Below, piece by piece: positions 1-11,230 of a DNA stretch of 64,000 nt. The notes under the pieces were generated by a model, which saw only the letters and a program-made list of their open reading frames with translations, was not told where the DNA came from and made no database searches. Source of the stretch: Nansenia antarctica (Eukaryota > Chordata > Actinopteri > Argentiniformes > Microstomatidae). Within the stretch, counting starts at the first letter, position 1. Each line of letters opens with the position of its first letter. A program made the position numbers and the translations under genes. The stretch covers positions 31,252,193 through 31,316,192 of the forward strand of contig OZ022349.1 of NCBI GenBank assembly GCA_963989245.1, read 5' to 3'.

Positions 1-89
1 GATTTAACACTTCTGGACATCCCACTCACTGGTGTGTCACTGATCATTGCTGACTCTCACCACTGTCAAGACTGTTGCAGGGAAACGGT

Positions 90-171
90 ATTGTTGCGTT
101 TACAAGGTTGTTTCCTGTCACACATGTGTCTTTGTTCTGTGACAAGGAAACAACCTTGTAAACGCAACAAT
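90..171. repeat. Near-perfect hairpin, arms of 33/34 nt with a 15-nt loop
   Basis: The left arm (90-122) and right arm (138-171) are reverse complements except for a single-base bulge. The core GTTTACAAGGTTGTTTCC is present on both sides. The loop is 123-137. The fold has the size of a microRNA precursor, but a tiny snap-back MITE would look the same and there is no evidence of transcription. Confidence 0.8.
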
Positions 172-453
172 AATTGAACTAGATTGATTGAGTTACCGCA
201 ATCTCAAAGGACACAATCACATATCATTCTGTCCTTGAAAAACCCTTATGTGAGACCTATTGTCTCTGTGACTAATGCATATGGGTTGTAATGGGGAATT
301 TGAACGGCATACTAAATTTGAGCTCATTCACATCAAAACGGCTACATCATTTATTATTGACAATAATGGCTGCAAAATGGTGGCATCCTGCCATAATGGC
401 CACACAGGAGGATCAATGATACGTTCATACCTCAGATGCTCGAGTCTCTTTTT
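172..453. other. No gene recognised
   Basis: AT-rich unique-looking sequence. The only open frame here is 60 codons with no recognisable motif. Nothing else is seen. Confidence 0.5.
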
Positions 454-680
454 TTAAACACTAGAACAACCGTAAAAAATAAATAAATAATTGTATATCT
501 TTGCACGCAATCAAATTTCAGGACTCTCCGTTCATAGGAGGAGGCAGGCTAATTTACAAGACGCGCCAACTAGTGGTCTTTGTGTATAAGTAGCAGCTTC
601 CCATTGTAAAGACTATGGTAATTTGACCCCAGAGGCGACTCTTATAGTAGGTACAATAGGCACGGCTGTTCTAGTGTTAA
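454..680. mobile_element. piggyBac-like MITE, copy 1
   Basis: The element begins with TTAA and ACACTAGAACAACCG and ends with CGGCTGTTCTAGTG and TTAA, an inverted terminal repeat flanked by the TTAA target typical of piggyBac. The interior (reporter phrase AGCAGCTTCCCATTGTAAAG) recurs in the copy at 58,928, and a half copy lies at 43,881. It is too short to encode a transposase, so it is non-autonomous. Confidence 0.75.
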
Positions 681-868
681 AAGGTTATTTTAGTGTAGTG
701 GGGCTAGGGTTAGGGCTAGGGCAGTCCCACTCATGTTTTTCATTTTATAGGATAGAGATAATGAAGATAGACAGGATAGTAAGGAGAAGAGGGCATGTCA
801 GCAGGGCATGGGCCGGATTCAAACCCATGCCGACATGGGCATATGTGTGTGTGCACTGTAGACCGCGG

Positions 869-1182
869 TGCTAGACCACTGGACCACCCCAGGCCATGGT
901 ACCAGACCACTGGACCACCCCAGGCCATGGTGCTAGACCACTGGACCACCCCAGGCCATGGTACCAGACCACTGGACCACCCCAGGCCATGGTGCTAGAC
1001 CACTGGACCACCCCAGGCCATGGGGCTAGACCACTGGACCACTGGACCACCCCAGGCCATGGGGCTAGACCACTGGACCACCCCAGGCCATGGTACCAGA
1101 CCACTGGACCACCCCAGGCCATGGTACCAGACCACTGGACCACCCCAGGCCATGGTACCAGACCGCTGGACCACCCCAGGCC
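869..1182. repeat. 31-bp minisatellite
   Basis: About ten tandem units built on GGACCACCCCAGGCCATGG, with variants reading TGGTACCAG, TGGTGCTAG or TGGGGCTAG after the core. One unit carries an extra partial copy near 1,036. The long frames that cross it on both strands are produced by the repetition. Confidence 0.95.
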
Positions 1183-1278
1183 ACCTGGACTCTCTTGAAC
1201 AGTGCAGGTTGCTGGGTGAAGCTTCATCAGATGGTTTAAGACAAGAGGGAAACAGGGGAATAGGGTCACATGATAACA

Positions 1279-1307
1279 CTCAACTCTCTCTCTCCTTCTC
1301 TGCTCTC

Positions 1308-1339
<32 letters not shown>

Positions 1340-1351
1340 CTTCTCCGTTCT
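1279..1351. repeat. CT/TCTG-rich microsatellite
   Basis: Pyrimidine-rich tract with CTCT and a (CTGT)n core near 1,307-1,328. It directly precedes the 30-bp array. Confidence 0.8.
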
Positions 1352-1430
1352 CTCCTGCAGACCAACTTCCTCTAGTTTGACCTACGTCATTAACGTCTCT
1401 CTTTCTCTTCTTACTGTCCTAATGCAGTAC

Positions 1431-3778
1431 CATCAGCTGTCTGTCCTCTTACTGTCCTATCATCAGCTCTCTGTCCTCTTACTGTCCTATCATCAGCTCT
1501 CTGTCCTCTTACTGTCCTATCATCAGCTCTCTGTCCTCTAACTGTCCTATCATCAGCTCTCTGTCCTCTTACTGTCCTATCATCAGCTGTCTGTCCTCTT
1601 ATTGTCCTATCATCAGCTGTCTGTCCTCTTACTGTCCTATCATCAGCTGTCTGTCCTCTTACTGTCCTATCATCAGCTCTCTGTCCTCTTACTGTCCTAT
1701 CATCAGCTCTCTGTCCTCTTACTGTCCTATCATCAGCTCTCTGTCCTCTTACTGTCCTATCATCAGCTGTCTGTCCTCTTATTGTCCTATCATCAGCTGT
1801 CTGTCCTCTTACTGTCCTATCATCAGCTCTCTGTCCTCTTACTGTCCTATCATCAGCTGTCTGTCCTCTTACTGTCCTATCATCAGCTGTCTGTCCTCTT
1901 ACTGTCCTATCATCAGCTGTCTGTCCTCTTACTGTCCTATCATCAGCTCTCTGTCCTCTTACTGTCCTATCATCAGCTGTCTGTCCTCTTACTGTCCTAT
2001 CATCAGCTGTCTGTCCTCTTACTGTCCTATCATCAGCTGTCTGTCCTCTTATTGTCCTATCATCAGCTCTCTGTCCTCTTACTGTCCTATCATCAGCTGT
2101 CTGTCCTCTTACTGTCCTATCATCAGCTCTCTGTCCTCTTACTGTCCTATCATCAGCTCTCTGTCCTCTTATTGTCCTATCATCAGCTGTCTGTCCTCTT
2201 ACTGTCCTATCATCAGCTCTCTGTCCTCTTACTGTCCTATCATCAGCTCTCTGTCCTCTTACTGTCCTATCATCAGCTCTCTGTCCTCTTACTGTCCTAT
2301 CATCAGCTGTCTGTCCTCTTACTGTCCTATCATCAGCTGTCTGTCCTCTTACTGTCCTATCATCAGCTGTCTGTCCTCTTACTGTCCTATCATCAGCTGT
2401 CTGTCCTCTTATTGTCCTATCATCAGCTCTCTGTCCTCTTACTGTCCTATCATCAGCTGTCTGTCCTCTTACTGTCCTATCATCAGCTGTCTGTCCTCTT
2501 ACTGTCCTATCATCAGCTGTCTGTCCTCTTACTGTCCTATCATCAGCTCTCTGTCCTCTAACTGTCCTATCATCAGCTCTCTGTCCTCTTACTGTCCTAT
2601 CATCAGCTCTCTGTCCTCTTATTGTCCTATCATCAGCTCTCTGTCCTCTTACTGTCCTATCATCAGCTGTCTGTCCTCTTACTGTCCTATCATCAGCTCT
2701 CTGTCCTCTTACTGTCCTATCATCAGCTGTCTGTCCTCTTACTGTCCTATCATCAGCTCTCTGTCCTCTAACTGTCCTATCATCAGCTGTCTGTCCTCTT
2801 ACTGTCCTATCATCAGCTGTCTGTCCTCTTACTGTCCTATCATCAGCTGTCTGTCCTCTTACTGTCCTATCATCAGCTGTCTGTCCTCTTACTGTCCTAT
2901 CATCAGCTCTCTGTCCTCTTACTGTCCTATCATCAGCTCTCTGTCCTCTTACTGTCCTATCATCAGCTCTCTGTCCTCTTACTGTCCTATCATCAGCTCT
3001 CTGTCCTCTTACTGTCCTATCATCAGCTCTCTGTCCTCTTACTGTCCTATCATCAGCTCTCTGTCCTCTTATTGTCCTATCATCAGCTGTCTGTCCTCTT
3101 ATTGTCCTATCATCAGCTCTCTGTCCTCTTATTGTCCTATCATCAGCTCTCTGTCCTCTTACTGCCCTATCATCAGCTCTCTGTCCTCTTACTGTCCTAT
3201 CATCAGCTCTCTGTCCTCTTACTGTCCTATCATCAGCTCTCTGTCCTCTTACTGTCCTATCATCAGCTGTCTGTCCTCTTACTGTCCTATCATCAGCTGT
3301 CTGTCCTCTTACTGTCCTATCATCAGCTCTCTGTCCTCTTACTGTCCTATCATCAGCTCTCTGTCCTCTTACTGTCCTATCATCAGCTCTCTGTCCTCTT
3401 ACTGTCCTATCATCAGCTGTCTGTCCTCTTACTGTCCTATCATCAGCTCTCTGTCCTCTTACTGTCCTATCATCAGCTCTCTGTCCTCTTACTGTCCTAT
3501 CATCAGCTCTCTGTCCTCTTACTGTCCTATCATCAGCTCTCTGTCCTCTTACTGTCCTATCATCAGCTCTCTGTCCTCTTACTGTCCTATCATCAGCTGT
3601 CTGTCCTCTTATTGTCCTATCATCAGCTGTCTGTCCTCTTATTGTCCTATCATCAGCTCTCTGTCCTCTTACTGTCCTATCATCAGCTCTCTGTCCTCTT
3701 ACTGTCCTATCATCAGCTCTCTGTCCTCTTATTGTCCTATCATCAGCTCTCTGTCCTCTTACTGTCCTATCATCAGCT
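1431..3778. repeat. 30-bp minisatellite, about 78 copies with no length change
   Basis: The unit contains CTGTCCTCTTACTGTCCTAT followed by CATCAGCTCT. Copies keep exact 30-bp register from start to end. They differ only by substitutions, mainly CAGCTCT/CAGCTGT and TTACTGT/TTATTGT, with occasional CTAACTG. Because 30 is divisible by three, the plus strand shows long ten-residue-periodic frames; CTAACTG variants put stop codons into them. There is no sign of a real protein. Confidence 0.97.
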
Positions 3779-3789
3779 GAGTCAAATCA

Positions 3790-3995
3790 TCACTCATGAG
3801 TCAAATGCCGGTTTTAACAGGGAATTCGCTCCGCGCTGTGTCCACGGTGATAGGAGTGGAGGATCGACTCCATTCAAAAACTTTTGACACGTTTGAATTG
3901 TTATCCTAACCCCCGGTAAACCGAAGTTATTAACCCGCAAACGGCACCGTGTTTGTCTGCCATTTTCGCCGTTCACTCATGAGTCAAATGCCGGT
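3790..3995. repeat. Pair of identical 23-bp direct repeats bounding 160 bp
   Basis: The 23 bp at 3,790-3,812 recur exactly at 3,973-3,995 (core CACTCATGAGTCAAATGCCG). The first copy abuts the end of the 30-bp array. The enclosed 160 bp have no open frame of note. The pair could be a duplication scar or part of an unrecognised dispersed repeat. Confidence 0.8.
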
Positions 3996-4317
3996 AGATG
4001 ATGATACTACAGTTCATAAAGCAGACAAGTGAAGGCAGTGGTTTTAAGGGTTCAAAAAACATGACTTTATTATGTGTACATAGCTTCCTCTCTCTCTTTC
4101 TCTTTCTCTCCAAAAAAATCACGGCTGTTGCTGTGTACACCCGGAAGCTTTTTGCCAGGCTGCGTGTGACGCGTAACTCCGCCTACTATCGTCTACTCCT
4201 CCTACTAGTCCGGGTCGGTTTGTGTATAATGGAAAACCAGAACAGATCAAAGTGACCCGACCTGACCTCGAACTGATCCGAACTGCACTAAACCGGGCTG
4301 CTGATGGAAAAGCACCA
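3996..4317. other. No gene recognised
   Basis: Mixed sequence with a short CT tract (about 4,089-4,110). It forms the flank into which the 3' end of the polymerase relic breaks off, and no terminal inverted repeat for that element is visible here. Confidence 0.5.
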
Positions 4318-5052
4318 TTAGTAACCAAAATCTATAGCTTTTAACAATTCGATACTAACCCAGGTACCTGAAATGGCTCTCTCGTCATCTGTATGGGTAC
4401 ACACCCCTGTCTGGTTCTCACTCTCTGCACAGCTGCAGCACAATGGAAACATTAGTTTACCTCTGCATCTATAGGGTAGAACTGGGTGGAGCAAACCTCT
4501 GGGGGGTAATACAGTAGCCTTGATTAAACCGTAATAATTCTCCAGGGACTCAAAATCGTTGAAGATGATTTGAGGGTGCCCCACAGGGTAAGACTTGCGA
4601 GCTTGACAGAATGGGTATAACGATGTGAAGTCTAGATATTGTATCTTCTCATCAACACCTAGCCTTGTGGTAGAGTTTATAGGCATTACTACGGCCCCCG
4701 TAGAGAGCGTCCCTAGGTTTCAATCGTTCTGTGTGTGTGTATGTTGACATAAAATTAATAACTTGCTGATCATGGCGTTTAGCCCTCTGCCATTCGCATT
4801 CCCACATGATTTCGATAGTCAACCCATGAACCCTCTCAAGTGTCTCAACTCTCACATCAGCCTCTGTCCTCAAATCACCATATGACTTTTGAAGGAGGGG
4901 GTTTAAATGATTTGGGTCATGTTTACAGTTGTGCCCATGGTGGAAACAACCGTTAAATTCCAACGCCACTTTACCCCCGTTTTTCTCATAATAGCCGTCA
5001 ACGTGGTATGCACCAAACTTTCTCTCCCCATCGTTTAAAGCATGCTGTACAC

Positions 5053-6255
5053 CATGGGTCACCAACAGGCGGCCCGCGGGCCAGATGCGGCCCACCAAAG
5101 CTTTCCATCGGGCCCGCCGAATATTCATGTTTTTACGGGTTTTTTTAACGTTTTTTTTTTTTTTTTTTCCGAAAATGAGGGAAATACCGTTTAGAACATA
5201 GATTCATATAGTTCTTACAATGCAGGAGGAGTCAGACCTACCTCATTCACAAAGCTGCAGCCTTGCTTCTGGTTGGGCACTAAATAGCAGTAGCGAAGCT
5301 GAAACTAATTCCCCTCTTTTATTAAATGGAATGCGGCAGACGTAGCGCTATTCTCATGCAAGAATGAGGACAAATTCATAGCTCTCATTTAACATTTCGT
5401 TGTATTTTATTTTTTCACATAGCCTACTCATAGGCCTATTTAACATTTCGTTTTATTTTATTTTTCACTCTTTGTTGCTCTTGTTTAACATTTCGTAACA
5501 TTAACAGTGACTTAAATAACTAACTTCTCAGTCAGAAAATGAAAAAGATTAACATCACTTAAATAAAAAAAATAGCATGGCAAATGATAGGCCTTCATTG
5601 CCAGAAATGTTGTTTTCAAGTCGGTCAGTCAAACGTTCACCGCGGCATCCTGGTATCGCCTGGCATCTGTAGCCTATATCAAATAAAACGGTAATAACCA
5701 GGTCATTAAATTACACATTAACAATGGATAAACCATGCCATTTAACATAGCAACAATAAAATCCTATGTCTGCAATACTCACATTTTGTTAATGAGAGAA
5801 CTAACATCTCCCCTCTGATGCCAACTTCTTAAAATCAGGCTGGAGGTCCTCGTGAATGGCTTCAGATTCCAGCACAAACTTGCGGAACAGGCGATGCTGC
5901 GTACTGGAAGTTCCTCTGATGAAGTTAATTATTTTCATTGTTTTGTCCATAACCTCTTTCAGATCCCCACTTAGTTTGGCACACAGCACGCCAAAATATC
6001 TCGATTGCCCCCTGGTGGCTGGTTGGATAATAGGTGTCAGGAGTCTGTTCACACTGATAATAGGCTAATAATCATTAATAACATTAATTTAGTAAGAAAA
6101 TGAAAATATTAAACAGTATGCTAATAGTACTATATACAATAGTATGCCTAAATAAAATAATTATATATATATATATACGTATATTAAAGTCCGGCCCCCA
6201 CAGTGTATGCTTTGAAAAATTCTGGCACTTGGACAAATATAGTTGGTGACCCCTG
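5053..6255 (-). mobile_element. hAT-like transposon inserted in the polymerase gene
   Basis: The terminal inverted repeats are CATGGGTCACCAAC (5,053) and, reversed, CAGGGGTCACCAAC (ending 6,255). They are flanked by a perfect 8-bp target duplication CTGTACAC (5,045-5,052 and 6,256-6,263). Element plus one duplication is 1,211 bp, not a multiple of three, and the polymerase frames on either side agree in phase across it. The subterminal GGCCCGCGGGCC segment resembles known vertebrate hAT ends. A minus-strand fragment (6,052-5,801) with LSGDLKEVMDKTMKIINFIR resembles the N-terminal half of Charlie/GTF2IRD2-like hAT transposases. Most of the transposase is missing, so the copy is non-autonomous. 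Confidence 0.92.
5801..6052 (-). pseudogene. hAT transposase fragment
   Basis: About 83 residues inside the hAT element, with the segment VMDKTMKIINFIR followed by HRLFRKFVLE. From family knowledge this pattern occurs in the hAT transposase-derived region of GTF2IRD2- and ZBED-type proteins. A full hAT transposase has several hundred residues, and neither the BED finger nor the C-terminal dimerisation region is present. I treat it as a remnant left by internal deletion. Confidence 0.55.
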
Positions 6256-8862
6256 CTGTACACAAACAGCTCGAGTGTGTTTAACATATTCCAACCATTC
6301 AATCGACACAGGAGAATAGTTCTTGTGTTGTTTTATGTACGCATTGTCATAAGTCAAGGCAACAAGGTCCTTAGGCAGGAATTGTGTTTTGTAAACAGCC
6401 ATGCAGCAGGCGGCTAGTGTTGATTGGTTAAATGGATCAACATCTGTGCACGCCAGGAATTCAAGCCGGTATTTTAGACAAGCCTCTCTTAACAATACCA
6501 CATAATTCACACCATATGCATGCAACTGTTTCTGAAAGTCAAACACCCAAACTTTGACCACCTCATACCAACTGTCAAAAACCCTTTGATCCTTATCGGA
6601 CATATATTCAAACCCGTACATGGTTTTTGAAGGGTATGGTCCTATGTATTGATCATTTACACGCTTGTTAAATTTGTGAGGAAAAAAGCCTTTATCCTGT
6701 GTTTGTAAGTCAAATGCAGCAACGGTCTTTGACAACCGCATAGGCACAAAAGAATAACTGTCAATATAACGCTGGTTGAACACAGCATCAATCATTGTCA
6801 TCAATCGACCCCCACTCATTATGATTTTAACTACCAATCCCACGCTCGATAAATATTCTGCTAGAATATGATGGTCAAACCCTGCAGCGTTATGAGCAAT
6901 GAATGTATAGCCCTTAAACAAACTGTTTCTGAAATGTTTGACAAGTTTTTCAACACAATCCTCCCCCGTAGCATGAAATTCTCTACCGTCGTATGTCATA
7001 GCACAGACAAAATTAGCAACATGCTTGCCGTCTTCAAATCTAGTTTCAAAATCGTAGAAGATTAGTTTGTTGTTTGGTTTGGCAGCTTTCATAGGCTGTA
7101 TAAAACAGTCATGCTTGGAATTTGGGACGAGATTTACACTGCAATACTTGCATTTACCTACAACGCATTTATGCTTTTTACCTGCTCGGTGATAAACTCG
7201 GTCGCAGGTTTTGCAAAATATCAATGTATTGCATTGTGATGGTAGTGTGCCACCACTGGGGGTGGTCATAGCCGCTTTGTGTCTGTTGTCACATTCTAGG
7301 GAATGACACCATCTGTTACAATCGCAACAGTACACCCACGATTTGCCAGTGTCACAACAACCTTCCGTTGCACATGTCGAACAATGATGGGGACAACGAT
7401 GGGTCCTATAACTGTTGTGACCTTGGCAACAATGTTTGCAGAAATAGGAGGTCCCCAAGAACCTATGGATGCTGGTTATTAAGTGGTAATGATTGTCTTG
7501 TAGGTACAAGTATGCGGTATTGTTGTTTGACGCACTACCTGTCATAAACCACTGCATCTGATTATTTACATTCATGGTTAGTGCCCCTATTTTAACATCT
7601 AATACCCTCTCAAACGAGTCTATGTCATCAAGGGCTATTTCATCATCCTGTGTAAACCCAGCCTTTGCATGTATTTCGGTCGCTATGCGGGGGATAGCTC
7701 GGTCGGACACTTGAGGATTCAGATGACGTGCTAGACAATGCGAGAAACACATATTGTCTGCGGTATTGTTTGGAGAGTATAAATGTAATTTCTTTCTCGC
7801 CAAAATCTCATCACGTGCTAGTTTGGTCAGCCGTTTTGAGCGGCCTCCACCACTCATGTTACGTACAATAGAGACTACAGCTTCTAAACTATCATCGGCC
7901 ATAATGGTGTCATTACTCTGTAAAATGTTGCTAAACTCCTGTAAGATTAGTTCGCTGTCATAGCCCTGTTTAGTGTTTAATATTCTGTTAACAGAGCTCT
8001 GTATGCTAGAACCTCTTATGGTAATATTCAGAACTGCATTATCACCCCCCACCCTTCTGCTAAAATCTATGATCTCTGTCATTCTGGCTGTTATACCATC
8101 CATATAATTAGCGATGTCATTATCCGCAACCCCTCTAAAATTGAGATTTCTGTTCAATGTTAAACCCCTGAAATGGGGTATAGCTGTCACTCTGTACTCT
8201 CCCACAACCCCACCGTACAGCCTAATGTTTTCAACATCTCGTGAATTTAATGAGTCACTATTTGCAATATTGACACTTGACCCTACACCGCAAACACCCA
8301 GTGTACCTCCTATTTGACTGGCTGGTAATGTAGTACCATCGTCTACACTATGACGACTATTAAATGCTTTAAACCCCTGATTGATTAACTCTATACTAGA
8401 CACATCTGTTGTGGGGGCTGAGGCATCACCATAATACTGGTTTGTTAGAAACATGTTGTCTCTGTTTGTCATTATTAGGCTGGTCAATTGTGGCTTGTTG
8501 AGTGTTAAAACTCACAAGTTGACGATTGATCCGCCTAACGACGTCTATGCTACACACATCTGTTGGGGTGTCTGAGGCATCACCATAAGCCTGGTTTGTT
8601 AGAAGCCTGTTGTCTTGTTGAGTATTAAAACTCACAATCTGTCGATTGATAAGTCTAATGGCCTCTATAATAGCCATAATTGTCTGTGTATCTGGACAAC
8701 CCCCAAACCCCTGGATGTCTGTTCTACGCCGCTTGTCCTGCGGCTCCATTATAAAAAAGTATGAAATACAGATAAATCAATATTAAGAAATGAAAAGGTA
8801 ATTAAGAAGAGTTAAATGAAAAAACACATGTTTACACAACACTACGCCTAAATATGGAAGGC

Positions 8863-10291
8863 TTATTCCTTATGTCTCTTTGAACTATTACTGCCTGTAA
8901 AACTGGTCGATGCTTGGGGCGCATACCCCAACTCGACATCTCTAGCCTCAGCCACAGAAGGGCTGTGTTGAGTTCTTACGGTTTTTAACACATTCATAAC
9001 AGCCGTATACACGGATTGCCAATCGAGGTTAGTCAGCACGGATCATTTACTAGTCAGAGTTGCTACATTGGTTATCAGATCTGTCGCCTTGTCATGAATT
9101 TCACCCAACCAGACATTTTTACTGTGTAGCATATGCTCTAAACCAGCCACTTTGCTCTCTAGCCGTTGCAAATATTGATGCGTGGCTACTGTATTAAGCC
9201 TCATAACATTGACAACATTTTCCTGATAAGCCTCCACATTGCTCTCTATCCTTTGCAAACATTGGTGGGAGTCAGACGTATTATGGCGGCTGATATTGTC
9301 AATAGCATCCTGGTTACGCTTCACAGCTTGATGAAGATCGTTAAGACCTTTTACAGTAACAAACCCCTGTTTTTTCAATGCAGCCAACAAGATACGGTTA
9401 TGCACAACGTGACCTGTTGAGTTTGGGATTATCTTTGCAACACACGGTTCAGACCTGGCACGATGTTCAGCAACATTCAACAGGCCTGGAGTCGTCCGCC
9501 ATTCTCCTCCGTCTGGGACTTCAAGGGCTGCTGCTCCCGGTCGTTCCGCTCTGATGTATGTGGGCGTGTTCAATCCGCTGTCTGTCGAATGGGTTGTATT
9601 GTTGAACCTCTCACACGTTTGTTGAAATCTGTGGATATAAAGAGTTCAGTATATTGTTAGAAATACTTTGTCACACATGTTTCAAAATCATTCCTTTTTC
9701 TGTTAATCTTTCAAACATCATACCTCTGTGTATTGGGGGGATCAGCTCCACCAGCCAACGTATTAGATCGATCCGTTGTGTTTAGATCTGCGCCGGTCAA
9801 TTCTCTCTCCACAATGTCTACAGAGCCCACGACTTCAACGTCGTCTGGGGTCCACAGCTCAGGATCAACCGTCACAATATCGACATATTGATTGAGTTTT
9901 GCAGTGTCTCGGGAGCAGCTAATATTCCGGCCCAAACGTGTTCAGGCCGATCGCTTAGGTCTAGGATGCCAGTATCAAGCCTGTGTACATGCATATAAAT
10001 GCACACATATTATTAAACAGTCACGCCTCCCCCCACACAATCCTCCACAGCCGTTTTCATTTTAATAACGTGTATACAGAGTGTAAACATTATTTGATTA
10101 TTAATCCACCCACACACACACACGCACACCCACACCCTACGTATTAAAAGGCCTTACCTTACATGATAGATTCTATATGCAGTTTTTCGGGGTGGCGCTC
10201 TGAATACAATCGTTGCTAGAGGCAGCCGCAGGACTTGCGTTCTCTCGAAGTTTACGAAAGTGTCTGCATCAAGATCTGTCTTATATAGCAT
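8863..10291 (-). pseudogene. Spliced coiled-coil protein gene of the PolB element (decayed)
   Basis: Three minus-strand exons can be traced. Exon 1 is 10,291-10,158 (ATG preceded by an in-frame TAA; donor AAG|GTAAGG). Intron 9,981-10,157 ends TACACAG. Exon 2 starts at 9,980 and ends at 9,724 (donor AG|GTATGA). A 95-bp intron (9,629-9,723) ends TCCACAG. Exon 3 is 9,628-8,863. Phases agree at both junctions. Within exon 2 the frame changes by one between about 9,930 and 9,870, and in exon 3 a TGA at 9,045-9,043 interrupts a frame that then runs 60 more codons to TAA at 8,863, so the copy is broken twice. Exon 3 predicts a coiled coil with an internal duplication (HQCLQRIESNV and HQYLQRLESKV). 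No recognised family. It lies 114 bp upstream of the polymerase on the same strand, so it probably belongs to the same element. Confidence 0.7.
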
Positions 10292-10360
10292 TTAAACAGC
10301 CGACCTCCGAACGTCATTGTGTGTATTGAATCATTCTCGAACTTATTTAAATGGTGGTGA

Positions 10361-10375
10361 TCTGAACAAATGGTT
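10361..10375 (-). promoter_or_regulatory. 15-bp motif shared by two upstream regions, copy 1
   Basis: On the minus strand this reads AACCATTTGTTCAGA, 70 nt upstream of the coiled-coil gene ATG. The identical 15 bp occur at 11,231-11,245, upstream of the next minus-strand gene. A second, imperfect CTGAACAACAAACGGTT lies just beside it. A role as an element-specific promoter box is inferred only from position and identity. Confidence 0.4.
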
Positions 10376-10644
10376 CTCTGAACAACAAACGGTTGTAATC
10401 TGGCTCGACGAACGCACCACATGCTGTGACAATCCCGTCTCAAGCTATCTCTGGCGCCTTAGCTGCGTCGTTTGAAAGCTTGTATATCAATGGGGACACA
10501 TCACTGTATTAACACATACACCTTGATTAACCAACCATTATTTAAGACAGACGACTGGGTCACAGTAAATAATGACATACGAATAATTGTTCTTCATGTT
10601 AAAACGTTTTATTATAATCGACACATGCCATAGTGTAAACAATC

Positions 10645-10688
10645 CCACACACCCACACACACACACGTATACACACACACACACACGC
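10645..10688. repeat. (CA)n microsatellite
   Basis: Interrupted CA/CCCACA run with ACGTAT inside. A shorter related run occurs at about 10,111-10,135. Confidence 0.9.
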
Positions 10689-10732
10689 TCCACACTCTCC
10701 GTCTGTGTGAACAAGGCTGTGAAATGCTCTTG

Positions 10733-11066
10733 TTAGCCGAATTGCAGCTCATCTTCGGAGTAATGCAACAGTTTCCTGACCGACGAACATTCAAACATTT
10801 CGTCTATTTCAGTCATTATTTTCTCCATGATAATCCACTCCTCCCACGTCACTAGTATCTTAAGATGTCTCCACAGAGACTCCACAGAGACTGACAACTC
10901 CGGTGATATTGCCAGCCTGTGATCTCCTGAAAAGGCCGAATGTCTGATCAGGGTAATGCTTCTTCCTCTTCCTCAGAGCTATCGCTAGATCATGCATACG
11001 GTCGTCCCCGCTGTCTGACCCATTGTCATTGACAGCCATGTATGCGAAACCACCACACGTATCCAT
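10733..11066 (-). pseudogene. Small acidic/basic protein gene of the PolB element, probably frameshifted
   Basis: ATG at 11,066 opens a frame of 68 codons to TAA at 10,860, with an acidic stretch (NDNGSDSGDD) followed by a basic one (RKRKKHYP). At its 3' end an 11-bp unit TCTCTGTGGAG is present twice in tandem (10,866-10,888). Immediately after it, a different frame becomes open and runs to TAA at 10,733 with a helix-rich content (VTWEEWIIMEKIMTEIDEMF). A copy-number change of the 11-bp unit is the likely cause of the frame switch. There is no recognised family. Same strand as the two genes downstream. Confidence 0.5.
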
Positions 11067-11230
11067 TGTTGCGCCTAGTCCTTTCAAGAAAGATAACTAA
11101 CCCCTACAATAACCAACACAAAATGTATTTAAACACATTTCACCCCACTAGGTCAGCACCTACTAACACATACGTCACCATTCGTATTGGGACATCCCCT
11201 ATATTGACACCTTCACCAAACGGGGGGTGT

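Larger units (their letters stand above)
4318..8749 (-). pseudogene. Broken protein-primed family-B DNA polymerase (Maverick/Polinton or adintovirus-like)
   Basis: Minus-strand polymerase starting at ATG 8,749. The first about 100 codons contain an imperfect duplicated block (FNTQQ...LTNQ..YGDAS). The long middle frame (8,487-6,256) carries a CFSHCLARHLNP region, a Cys/His-rich segment (7,440-7,090), exonuclease motif I (DFET, Asp at 7,053) and motif II (HNAAGFDHH, Asp at 6,876). Further pieces give EFNGCFHHGHNC (about 4,960), the GGRSNAYKLY block and palm motif A DFTSLYP, then YPVGHP and PPRGL. These order as in type-2 (protein-primed) PolB. Breaks: a 34-nt extra segment near 8,475-8,508 shifts frame; a hAT element sits at 5,053-6,255; another frameshift lies near 4,655; the reading ends at 4,318, so palm motifs B and C are absent. 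It cannot make a working enzyme. Family placement is from motif order; the exact lineage is uncertain. Confidence 0.85.

Noticed and set aside
869..1365. Overlapping frames on both strands with WTTPGHG or GLGWSSGL repeats
   Set aside because: Artefacts of the 31-bp minisatellite.
1431..3887. Long plus-strand open frames in the 30-bp array
   Set aside because: They are ten-residue periodic products of a period divisible by three, end at substitution-created stops, and have no start context or domain.
9166..9660. Plus-strand frames opposite the coiled-coil gene
   Set aside because: They are antisense shadows of exon 3; splice sites and coding content support the minus strand.
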